Assembly (NCBI GenBank): GCA_016937995.1
Contig: JAFGVM010000066.1
Location: forward strand, 1 to 61,780
Reading direction: 5' to 3'
Source of the DNA: Candidatus Delongbacteria bacterium
GTDB lineage: Bacteria > UBA4055
Length of the DNA: 61,780 bases
Under the pieces are notes generated by a model. The model was given only the letters and a program-made list of their open reading frames with translations. It did no database searches and was not told where the DNA came from. A program made the position numbers and the translations under genes. This document shows positions 37,172 through 44,426 of this stretch, piece by piece. How positions within the stretch are numbered: the stretch's first letter is position 1; each line of letters opens with the position of its first letter.

Positions 37172-38321
37172 GACCAACCTCCTTTGCTTCTACACTCTTT
37201 ACGAGATCTTTTAACTCTCCAAGTTCCTCAACTTTGTAATCTCTCATAGGAAGGGCATCACCGATACTGTTTCCCGCGATATAATCAAAAGCTTCCTGAG
37301 TTTGTGCACCTGAGTAAGCGAATATCTTAGCTACAGGAATATCAACCGGGCAAGCATCAGAGCAAAGACCGCAATTGATACATGAAAGACTCATGTGAGC
37401 CATTCTTCCAACATGGAACATTATTTTATCCTGAGGATACCCTAATGCACCTTTTTTATCAGCACGGATCTTAATAAAATCTGAATTTGGTTTATTTGCA
37501 GTTGAATCAAAATAGCATTGTCGACAGTAGCAGATAGGGCAGACGCTATTACAATTGTGGCATCCGATACAATTTGCGAAAGTCTCCTTCAGATTATCGA
37601 GACCTTGTGTCATCTTAGCTACGTTCTTGAATTCATTTTCTCTTGCTGTTGTTCTATCAGCAACGACTTTATCCATAAACTTAGACCATTCAGATAGTTC
37701 AGTATCAAGGTTTAATTTTAATTCTGAAACGACCTTTTCACCTCTTTCACTGTTAGGAATAAGGATAAGTCCTTCATTATCAATAGCAAAATGGATATCA
37801 GTTGCAACAGGTATAGAGCATTTATTACATAATTCACATGTACCTTTAATGATCTTAGAATTGTAAGTTCTATCTTCGAGTAATTTATCAAATTCTACTT
37901 CACTTTTCTCAGGATCCAAAATATAGTTCTGCATAGGTAATGCACCTACACAATCATAACTGAACAATGTGATATCATCAAGTTTGATCTGATTTAGCTT
38001 AACAAGTTCAATTATAGCTCTGATCTCACAAGGCCTTGCCAAAGCCGCGATCTTATATTTTCCAGAACCTTTTCTTGTATATCTTTTAATTGCATTTGCA
38101 GCATTAGCAGTCATGATCGGTGCAATAGGATTCGCATCGTTTAGTAATTCCATATCCTTGATCATCATCCATGCATAAGAATCCTGAGTTGGAACTCTCA
38201 TTGGCATTAAAACCAGATCAAATTGCTCTTTTTTAACTGCATCTCTGAAAAAATCCCTGATCGCAGAACGAATATCGTTCTTTGAATCCAGTTTTGACCC
38301 TTTATTAGGGATGTTATCCAT
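37164..38321 (-). CDS. FdhB/FrhB-like Fe-S electron-transfer protein B
   Basis: Protein of 385 residues from ATG 38321 (AAAGGAG upstream; a TTG one codon earlier is less likely). Same architecture as its downstream neighbour: ALARPCEIRAIIELVKLNQ, CELCNKC, CIGCHNCNSVCPICYCRQC and CINCGLCSDACPVDIPVA, then DYIAGNSIGDALPM. The stop overlaps the start of the paralogue by 8 bases, suggesting a tandem duplication whose products form a heterodimer. It is separated from the split hdrA genes by a 134-bp repeat-like element. Confidence 0.82.
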   Translation of the reverse strand: MDNIPNKGSKLDSKNDIRSAIRDFFRDAVKKEQFDLVLMPMRVPTQDSYAWMMIKDMELLNDANPIAPIMTANAANAIKRYTRKGSGKYKIAALARPCEIRAIIELVKLNQIKLDDITLFSYDCVGALPMQNYILDPEKSEVEFDKLLEDRTYNSKIIKGTCELCNKCSIPVATDIHFAIDNEGLILIPNSERGEKVVSELKLNLDTELSEWSKFMDKVVADRTTARENEFKNVAKMTQGLDNLKETFANCIGCHNCNSVCPICYCRQCYFDSTANKPNSDFIKIRADKKGALGYPQDKIMFHVGRMAHMSLSCINCGLCSDACPVDIPVAKIFAYSGAQTQEAFDYIAGNSIGDALPMRDYKVEELGELKDLVKSVEAKEVGHE

Positions 38322-38340
38322 CAAATTCTCCTTTATCTAG

Positions 38341-38474
38341 ACTGTTGAAAAACTTCGTATTTCTTCGTCTGATTCAAATTTCTTAATCCGTCACTTAGGT
38401 CAATTAAGCTTCGAATACAAAATTTGATAATCCTTGAACTACTTGTTTTTGACCAGTCTGTACTTTTTCAATAA
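38341..38474. repeat. Candidate MITE-like or dispersed repeat
   Basis: The 155-base gap between two otherwise tightly packed genes is filled by a block starting GACTGTTGAAAAACTTCG and ending GTACTTTTTCAATAAAT. The ends share an inverted TTGAAAAA core. No ORF or promoter is apparent. The size and terminal inverted ends suggest a non-autonomous element; only genome-wide copies would prove it. Confidence 0.45.
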
Positions 38475-38476
38475 AT

Positions 38477-40159
38477 TTACCTTAATGCTTCTTTGACTTC
38501 CTGATATAATTGAGGGTTGGTAAAGTGTTTTGATCTGATGGAACCTGAAGGACAACTACCTATACAATTACCGCACCCACGACAAATAGCTTCATTTACT
38601 ACTGAAATACCTTTTTCGTCATCAAAATAGATCGAATCGAACTTGCATACCTGAAGACATGTTTTACATCCTGTACAATAAGCCTCAAGAACTTCTGAAA
38701 CTTTAACCTCAGGTACGATCTTCTGACCCGGGATAAGCTGAGTAAGGATCTTTCCGCCAGCGGCTTTTGACTGTATAACAGCGTCTGTAATACTTCCGGG
38801 ACCGTGAGCGGTACCAACAGCGAAAACACCGTCGATATTGGTTGAAACAGGATTTATCTTCATGTGTGCTTCGTTGAAGAAACCCATTTCATCAAGATCT
38901 AAGTTCAATAATTTTGATATTTCATTTGTACTTTTACCTGGAACAGTAGAAGGTGCAAGGACTATCATGTCAGCATCTAAAACTATCTCTTCTCCTTTTC
39001 TACTCTTATATGTCAATTTCTGACCATCAATTTTGAATTCATCTATGTAAACTATTTCAGCACCGTTATCAACAACACTGTTACAGAATTTCTGACTGGT
39101 TTTATTAGGCAGACAAAGGTCTTTAACAAGATGTGTTATCTTCTTAATTCCCTGTTTTTGCAAATAATTCGATATCTTGAAACTGTAATTACAGCAGATC
39201 TTGGAGCAATACCCTACTTCGTCTCTTCCCACACAGTGTATAAGAACAACTGAGTTAACTTCCTCACCTGACCTTAATGCAACTTTCTTCTTTTCGTTGA
39301 TCATAGCTTCAAGTTCTAAAGCATTGAATACATTGTTTTCTGCTGTATAATTCACATTATCAAGCTTATTAGGATCAAAAAGATCGAATCCGGTCGCAAC
39401 AACAACCGCACCTGCCAGAAGTTCGAGAATTCCGTCATTGTTTTTAGCGTTCAGAGTAACTTCAAAATTGCCCATGAAACCGACAATTCTCTCAACTTCA
39501 GTATTTGTAAACACTTTGATATAATGGTTCTTCTTAACTTCTGCGATCATTCTCTGGAGTGAGGTCAGAGTTTCCCCCTGCATAGGAAGTAGTCCGAATA
39601 GATCTGATGCATGTCCACCCAGTTGTTCACTTTTTTCAACCAGGAATACCATTCTTTCTTTACTTGCAACAGATAACGCTGCTTCCATTCCTGCCATTCC
39701 ACCACCGATGACAAGTACATCAGGATTACTGTCAAGCTGCTTCTCTTCTAATGGAGACTGATAAAGTACTCTGTTCATTCCCGCATGAATGTAATTAATA
39801 GCTTTTTTAGTAGCTTCTTCCATGTCAGGGATTATCCAGGCAACCTGTTCTCTTATATTTATAATTGTATAAAGGTATGGATTCAGTTGTGTTTTCTTAC
39901 ATACATTAATAAAAGTGGCGTCATGATCTCTTGGTGAGCAGGCTGCACAAACCATATGGGTCAGTTTGTTTTCATTTATTTCATCCTCCAGGAATTTTTT
40001 TCCGCCAACAGAACAAAGTAGCTTGTGTTTTTTTATAATGAGTTCTTTGTCCTTAAAATCCTCTAGTCTTGAAAGTTCATCAGCGACTTTATCAAGATCT
40101 ATTTTTGAAGCGATGTTGGGTCCGCACTCACATAAATATATTCCAATTTTTTCAGTCAT
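38477..40159 (-). CDS. HdrA C-terminal half (split HdrA)
   Basis: Protein of 560 residues equivalent to the second half of full-length HdrA. It begins with the CEC-G-NI domain (C10, C12), then ACSPRDHD and NIREQVAWI, an FAD fold GGGMAGMEAA near 152, CVGRDEVGYCSKICC, GVFAVGTAHGPGSITDAV, and two C-terminal clusters CTGCKTCLQVC and CRGCGNCIGSC. The start has its own AAGG site and lies 18 bases after the gene for the N-terminal half. The two proteins together should rebuild a two-flavin HdrA. Divergence from the full HdrA (for example CECGPN for CHCGIN) suggests a different partner. Confidence 0.88.
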   Translation of the reverse strand: MTEKIGIYLCECGPNIASKIDLDKVADELSRLEDFKDKELIIKKHKLLCSVGGKKFLEDEINENKLTHMVCAACSPRDHDATFINVCKKTQLNPYLYTIINIREQVAWIIPDMEEATKKAINYIHAGMNRVLYQSPLEEKQLDSNPDVLVIGGGMAGMEAALSVASKERMVFLVEKSEQLGGHASDLFGLLPMQGETLTSLQRMIAEVKKNHYIKVFTNTEVERIVGFMGNFEVTLNAKNNDGILELLAGAVVVATGFDLFDPNKLDNVNYTAENNVFNALELEAMINEKKKVALRSGEEVNSVVLIHCVGRDEVGYCSKICCNYSFKISNYLQKQGIKKITHLVKDLCLPNKTSQKFCNSVVDNGAEIVYIDEFKIDGQKLTYKSRKGEEIVLDADMIVLAPSTVPGKSTNEISKLLNLDLDEMGFFNEAHMKINPVSTNIDGVFAVGTAHGPGSITDAVIQSKAAGGKILTQLIPGQKIVPEVKVSEVLEAYCTGCKTCLQVCKFDSIYFDDEKGISVVNEAICRGCGNCIGSCPSGSIRSKHFTNPQLYQEVKEALR

Positions 40160-40177
40160 TTTTATACCTTAATTATA

Positions 40178-41464
40178 TTATTCCTGGATCGACAATATTC
40201 CTGCTACTGCTGCTTCCGCCTGCAAAACTGAACGCTGTATATCTTTAGGTCCTTCAGCACATCCTGCTACGAAAATACCCGGTCTTGAAGTCTCAACAGA
40301 ACCTATTTTATGAGGTTCAACTGCGATAAAACCGAACTCATCTCTTTCAATATCAAGAGCATTTGTAATTTCTTCAATGTCTTTTGGAGGTACAAATGAA
40401 CTGGCAAGGATCAGCATATCAACAGATAATTTACTTTCTTTTTCTTCATTATTTATATAGGTGATCAATATTTTATCACCATCTTCAGAAACTTTCATTT
40501 TATTTCTATCCGTCTGAAAAATAAATTCTGAAGATTCTTCTTTAACTTTAGTATTAAATTTCTGATAAGTTTTGTCAGGGAGACAAAGGTCTGAATATAT
40601 GTTATATATTTTTGCTTCTGGAAGTTTGTGTTTAATGAAATGGGCGTGCTTTGAAGATGACATACAGCAGACACTTGAACAGTAACCTACCTTATCTCTT
40701 CCTACACAATGAACTATAGCTACAGATTCGGGTGTTTTATCAGAGTCTCTCAGGGTAAGTGCTCCTTCAGTTGGACCGTTGGAAGCAAAAAGTCTTTCAA
40801 ATTCCAATGCAGTATAAACACATTTGAATTTACCATATCCTAACTCTTCTATGGTTGATACATCGAACAATTCATAACCGGTAGCAACGATAATACCTGA
40901 AACTTCGATCTCGATCTTTTCATCTTTCTGACTGAAATCAAATGCTGCGAACATACAGGCATCAATACATTTACTGCAACTTTCATCCTGCCCGTTCAGC
41001 CTCAAGCAATGTTCAGCTTCAACTCTAGGAACATTCGGTAAGGCACCTGAACAAGGAATATATACAGCTTTTCTATCGATAAGATTCTCTTCCCACTCGT
41101 TCTTAATAACTACAGGGCAAGGTTCATAGCACATATGGCAACCAAGGCAAGCCTCTGCATTGATATATCTTGCAGTCTTATTAATTGTTACTTTAAAATT
41201 ACCTTCATCACCGGTAACTTTTTCTACAGTACTGAGGGTCAGCAGATCAATATTGGCATCCTGCAGGATTTCCTGTTGGATAGGAGCGACCAGGCAAGTT
41301 GAGCAATCAAGATTAGGATAGGTTTCCTCGTTCTTGATAGTCTTTCCTCCAGTGAGAGCCAGTTTCTCAACCAAGATAACTTTTTTACCTGCCTTAGAAA
41401 GCATTAAAGATGCATCCATCCCTGCTACTCCAGATCCTATTACTAATACTTTTTCATTATTCAT
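40178..41464 (-). CDS. HdrA N-terminal half (split HdrA)
   Basis: Protein of 428 residues matching the first half of HdrA. FAD fold GSGVAGMDAS (10-19), hallmark region YPNLDCSTC with C54 and C57 (PTNDC in the other copies), ferredoxin CLGCHMCYEPC (C106-C116), CSKCIDAC, CVGRDKVGYCSSVCC, and the terminal GIFVAGCAEGPKDI. It ends cleanly where full HdrA would continue into the CHCGIN domain. AAGGAAA precedes the ATG. It follows MvhD copy 3, so the set MvhD3, HdrA-N and HdrA-C probably forms one electron-transfer module. Confidence 0.88.
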   Translation of the reverse strand: MNNEKVLVIGSGVAGMDASLMLSKAGKKVILVEKLALTGGKTIKNEETYPNLDCSTCLVAPIQQEILQDANIDLLTLSTVEKVTGDEGNFKVTINKTARYINAEACLGCHMCYEPCPVVIKNEWEENLIDRKAVYIPCSGALPNVPRVEAEHCLRLNGQDESCSKCIDACMFAAFDFSQKDEKIEIEVSGIIVATGYELFDVSTIEELGYGKFKCVYTALEFERLFASNGPTEGALTLRDSDKTPESVAIVHCVGRDKVGYCSSVCCMSSSKHAHFIKHKLPEAKIYNIYSDLCLPDKTYQKFNTKVKEESSEFIFQTDRNKMKVSEDGDKILITYINNEEKESKLSVDMLILASSFVPPKDIEEITNALDIERDEFGFIAVEPHKIGSVETSRPGIFVAGCAEGPKDIQRSVLQAEAAVAGILSIQE

Positions 41465-41563
41465 TCAAATTTCCTTATGAGTAAACTCTATGATCTTTAA
41501 GTTTTTTTTCAAGTAGTCACTTTCAATCTATATTTTAATTTCATTTGCATTCATTATTAATTA

Positions 41564-41986
41564 CTACAACTTTGGATCCTGCTTTACAGGATTAGGACCA
41601 AGTGCTTTGATCTTTGCAGTAAAGTCATTTACAACCTGACTGTACTTCTTTCCCTCTGAGGCAGAAACCCAGGTTAACTGGATCCTTTCAGGATCAATAT
41701 TCAATGTTTGAAATACTTTTTTCAATAATGCGTATCTTCTACGCGCATAAAAATTACCAACCTGGTAATGGCAGTCTCCAGGATGTCAACCGGCTATCAG
41801 GATACCGTCAGCACCACTGAAGTATGTTGTAAGTAAGAGGTTTTGATCTATTCGGCTTGTACACATAACTCTTACAACATTTAATGAAGACGAGGTCTCC
41901 TGTTTGGCAGCTCCTGCCATATCAGCAGCGGCATAAGTACACCAGTTACAAAGAAAACCTACAATTTGGGGTTTGAATTCTTCCAT
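41564..41986 (-). CDS. mvhD: MvhD selenoprotein (copy 3)
   Basis: The frame has 140 sense codons with TGA at 41786-41788 read as Sec67. Motifs: CNWC (C13, C16), C42 in MCTSRIDQ, then AG-U67-HPGDCHY with C72. The read-through part carries the family-typical RRRYALLKKVF and LTWVSASEG blocks. An ATTACC/GGTAAT stem with AGGTT loop (41753-41769) follows 16 bases after the TGA. The gene lies between tusA and the split hdrA pair, so of the three copies it is the one most directly linked to sulfur carrier proteins. Confidence 0.93.
41753..41769 (-). promoter_or_regulatory. Candidate bacterial SECIS hairpin, MvhD copy 3
   Basis: Minus strand ATTACC-AGGTT-GGTAAT, 16 bases after the UGA, with G second in the loop, as in copy 2. 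Confidence 0.7.
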
Positions 41987-42054
41987 TTTTACTCTCTAAA
42001 GTTTATTAAATGGAGTGCATTAATTTAGTCAATGCACTCCTAAATTAGTTTGAA

Positions 42055-42279
42055 TTAAAACTGGATCTGAGCTGAGTGGTTACCACTACCATCATCCATA
42101 CAGAATAATAATGTTTTACCTGTTCTATCACACCAGGCTTTGATATCGGTCGGGAATGAAGGACAGTCAGCTTTAATTTCAAGTATATCTCCTTCTGCCA
42201 TTGTAGGCACTAATGCTACTACTTTAAGTATTGGTTGAGGACATTTTAGTCCCATACAATCTAATTCTTTTACTGCCAT
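42055..42279 (-). CDS. tusA: TusA-family sulfur carrier protein (second copy)
   Basis: Protein of 74 residues with LDCMGLKCPQP; the active persulfide Cys is C13 in CPQP. It also carries extra cysteines (C39 in ADCPSFP, C50 in AWCDRTG). AAAGGAG precedes the ATG. It lies 26 bases after dsrE, the classic dsrE-tusA pairing in which the two exchange sulfane sulfur. Together with yedE elsewhere in the cluster it makes up the yedE/tusA/dsrE set that has been discussed as a marker of sulfur disproportionation. Confidence 0.93.
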   Translation of the reverse strand: MAVKELDCMGLKCPQPILKVVALVPTMAEGDILEIKADCPSFPTDIKAWCDRTGKTLLFCMDDGSGNHSAQIQF

Positions 42280-42305
42280 TTTTAGCTCCTTTTATGCAAT
42301 TTAAT

Positions 42306-42665
42306 TTAAAATGAAAATGTTAATTCTGATCCTTGTGCTTCCGCAACAAATGTTGTAGCACCAACAACTTCACAACCATCTATAAGGTCTGCTTCTTTCA
42401 ATCCATGAACTTCAAAACCTAATTCACAAATTAAAATCCTTCCGCCAAGCATTTGAAATCCCTCCATCATTTCCTCAAGGTCCGGTAAATGCTTCCCAGC
42501 TTCGTTCAATTTCGCGATCTCACCTTTTTTGAACACAGGAAGTCCGCTTGGAAGCACGAATAGAATTACCTGATCACCGCTTGCGAGTGCTGAAACTGCA
42601 ATAGTGATAGCCGGATAGATATTCTTTACTTCAGATCCGTTCAGTGTCATTGATAACTTTGCCAT
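42306..42665 (-). CDS. DsrE-family sulfurtransferase
   Basis: Protein of 119 residues of the DsrE/DsrF fold (LASGDQVILFVLPSGLPVFKKG, FQMLGGRILICELGFEVHGL). C80 in ILICELG is at the place of the sulfur-binding Cys of DsrE; C98 is a second thiol. Such proteins accept persulfide sulfur from TusA or rhodanese and deliver it to dissimilatory enzymes. It is the first structural gene behind the ArsR regulator, with AAAGGAG before the ATG. A candidate operator lies upstream at 42771-42793. Confidence 0.87.
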   Translation of the reverse strand: MAKLSMTLNGSEVKNIYPAITIAVSALASGDQVILFVLPSGLPVFKKGEIAKLNEAGKHLPDLEEMMEGFQMLGGRILICELGFEVHGLKEADLIDGCEVVGATTFVAEAQGSELTFSF

Positions 42666-42770
42666 GATTTACTCCTTTAATTTGATTTATTTCGATCAAC
42701 TTTTAACTTTATCTTACTTATTAAGAATATTTACAGTACTTATTCAATAATTTACCTATTTAGTTATTCA

Positions 42771-42793
42771 CGTATTCAAATAATACGATATAA
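42771..42793 (-). promoter_or_regulatory. Candidate ArsR operator in front of dsrE
   Basis: Inverted repeat CGTATT (42771-42776)/AATACG (42782-42787) around 5 bases, overlapping the 12-mer AATACGATATAA (42782-42793). The identical 12-mer recurs in the arsR promoter at 43145-43156. Repetition beside the regulator gene suggests a common binding site. Confidence 0.55.
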
Positions 42794-42806
42794 ATCGGTA
42801 AAAAAA

Positions 42807-43097
42807 TTATGTTTCCATTAAATCGATAAGTTTAACTGCAAAATCATCAATAACTTTGTAACAAACTTCAGTACCCTTTCTTATACCTTTTATGATACCG
42901 GCATCCTTTAATACCCTTAAATGTTGAGAAATAGTTGATTGAGGAAGTCCCATTCTTTCAGTACATTGAGTAACATTACATTCGTTATGAAATAATCCTA
43001 CTATCATTTCCAGTCTATGGGGGTGTGATAAAGGTTTAAGAACATGAACTAATTTGTCATAATCAATCTCTTTTTGTGTTAATCGTCTTGTAGGCAT
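42807..43097 (-). CDS. ArsR-family regulator with three cysteines
   Basis: Winged-helix repressor of 96 residues: PLSHPHRLEMIVGL near 22-35, recognition helix LPQSTISQHLRVLKDAGI near 51-68, and wing RKGTEVCYKV. The usual metal motif ELCVCDL is replaced by NECNVTQC, giving C40 and C45, with C79 in the wing. This resembles thiol- or persulfide-sensing ArsR proteins (SqrR/BigR, sHdrR) more than arsenic sensors, though the Cys positions are not identical. It heads the sulfur/Hdr cluster, and the operator-like 12-mer lies both in its own promoter and before dsrE, so autoregulation and control of the operon are likely. Confidence 0.88.
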   Translation of the reverse strand: MPTRRLTQKEIDYDKLVHVLKPLSHPHRLEMIVGLFHNECNVTQCTERMGLPQSTISQHLRVLKDAGIIKGIRKGTEVCYKVIDDFAVKLIDLMET

Positions 43098-43415
43098 TTT
43101 TTCTCCACTATTCGTGTGTTATTAAATTCACAATTTAAAATTAAAATACGATATAATGTTTGTCAAGTATTTTCTTTATCTAAATATTTGGATATTATGA
43201 TATTTGTAGAAAAATAGCTATGTATGATTCGTATACAATAGTGAAAATACAAGAAAATATTTTAAATGTGTTGTATTTATTGAAATAGTAAATGCCACAA
43301 GAAATGAAACATTATAAACTGATCAAAAAACGGTAAGAAAAAGATAATTATTGAAGAAAAATAACTTTAAGGAATAATTTTAAATTTATTTATAAAAATT
43401 GGAATAATATTATGA
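43098..43415. promoter_or_regulatory. Intergenic region with arsR promoter and operator
   Basis: On the minus strand a TTGACA box (43161-43166) is followed after 17 bases by TAATTT, a good sigma-70 promoter for arsR. The 12-mer AATACGATATAA (43145-43156) lies between these boxes, where bound repressor would block polymerase. The remainder (43170-43415) is AT-rich and I see no gene in it. Confidence 0.55.
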
Positions 43416-44144
43416 TCACTTAATAAAAAAAGTTTTGGTGGTCACTTTTTTACCGCCAACTTCTATCATGGTCCAGCCAGGATTAGTGTGTTTAATGTTA
43501 AATGTAGACGGCTTTTTACCTATTTGGAACCAGGTTGATGGTGTAATTGTGAAACTGAAATTTTCTTTTTGAACAGAATGATCAGTATGATAATGACCGC
43601 AGAAAACATTATTAATTCTTTTATTCTGATTTAAGAATGAAGTAGTATCCAGATGATTAGATAATGGATATCTTGAATCCATGTATTTACAATTGGCCAG
43701 TGAAGGAGGGTGATGCATGAAAAGAAGAACATTACTTCCATCATCATTCAGATCTAATTCTTCCTGTAATCTTTCAAGGTCAAGATATTCTGAAGAAGTA
43801 TCACAGAAAATCAAAGTATGCTCTTTTATTTTCATTGAATAAAAAACTGAACCATTCTTATAATGATCTTCCAGAGAAAATGCTTTAACAAAATTAGTTA
43901 CATTATCATGATTCCCGGGCAGAACAGCATAATTTATACCTTGGAGCGTTCTTTTTATCCATTCATATGGAGTATCATCAACATCAAGTGCGAGGTCTCC
44001 GGTAATTATCAGAATATCAAAATAATGTTTTTTAATTTGATTTAATGCCTGGAGATAATTATCCCTAAGGTTTACCTCATTCATGATCTTGTCTTTTTCA
44101 CTAACATGAATATCACTTAATTGTGCGATAACTAATTTGTTCAT
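43416..44144 (-). CDS. Calcineurin-like metallophosphoesterase
   Basis: Protein of 242 residues from ATG 44144, where the conserved core begins at once (MNKLVIAQLSDIHVSE); an upstream in-frame start would add 19 non-conserved residues. All metal-binding blocks are present: DIH, GDLALD, GNHDN, MHHPP and GHYHTDH. The order and spacing match the CpdA-like class III cyclic-nucleotide phosphodiesterases. Substrate is not certain. It is transcribed away from btuB and appears unrelated to the sulfur cluster. Confidence 0.85.
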   Translation of the reverse strand: MNKLVIAQLSDIHVSEKDKIMNEVNLRDNYLQALNQIKKHYFDILIITGDLALDVDDTPYEWIKRTLQGINYAVLPGNHDNVTNFVKAFSLEDHYKNGSVFYSMKIKEHTLIFCDTSSEYLDLERLQEELDLNDDGSNVLLFMHHPPSLANCKYMDSRYPLSNHLDTTSFLNQNKRINNVFCGHYHTDHSVQKENFSFTITPSTWFQIGKKPSTFNIKHTNPGWTMIEVGGKKVTTKTFFIK

Positions 44145-44311
44145 TTTCAAATCCAGCTTTAAAACATTCAATATTTGGACAACATAGGTAGAATATGCCA
44201 ATAATTAATGCACAAAGCAATAAGAAATAATAAGAAATAAATCTTATCAGTGTAAAAATATTTAAAAATTGAGTTGTTATTTCAGAATTATTATGTTAAC
44301 TTATTGTCTGT

Positions 44312-44424
44312 AATATTGACCTCTGGTCATGGAATTCTGTGAAAATCAGAAGCTGCCCCGCAACCGTTAGAGCCGGATCTTTACCAGAACAGTCGCTGCA
44401 AAAATGCAGTTTCTTCGAGGGGAG
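44312..44424 (+). ncRNA. Cobalamin riboswitch
   Basis: Core elements of the AdoCbl/B12 riboswitch are recognisable: TGTGAAAATCAGAAGC, the B12 box GCTGCCCCGCAACCGT, and GAGCCGGATCTTTACCAG. A CTGCA/TGCAG hairpin (44396-44408) and the ribosome-binding GAGGGGAG (44417-44424) come next. CCCC of the core could pair with GGGG of the binding site, pointing to translational control. It lies directly ahead of the btuB-like gene. Confidence 0.92.
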
Positions 44425-44426
44425 AT

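Noticed and set aside
40160-40177. Frameshift or sequencing error splitting HdrA
   Set aside because: Both halves have their own ribosome binding site, the break is at a domain boundary, and the sequences fit no continuous frame without losing the 18-base spacer.
38477-41464. QmoAB of the dissimilatory sulfate pathway
   Set aside because: No MvhD domain is fused to the second protein and no QmoC or AprAB is nearby, so HdrA halves is the safer call.
42807-43097. Classical arsenic-responsive ArsR
   Set aside because: The metal-binding ELCVCDL motif is missing and no arsenic resistance gene is nearby; the sulfur genes make a thiol sensor more likely.
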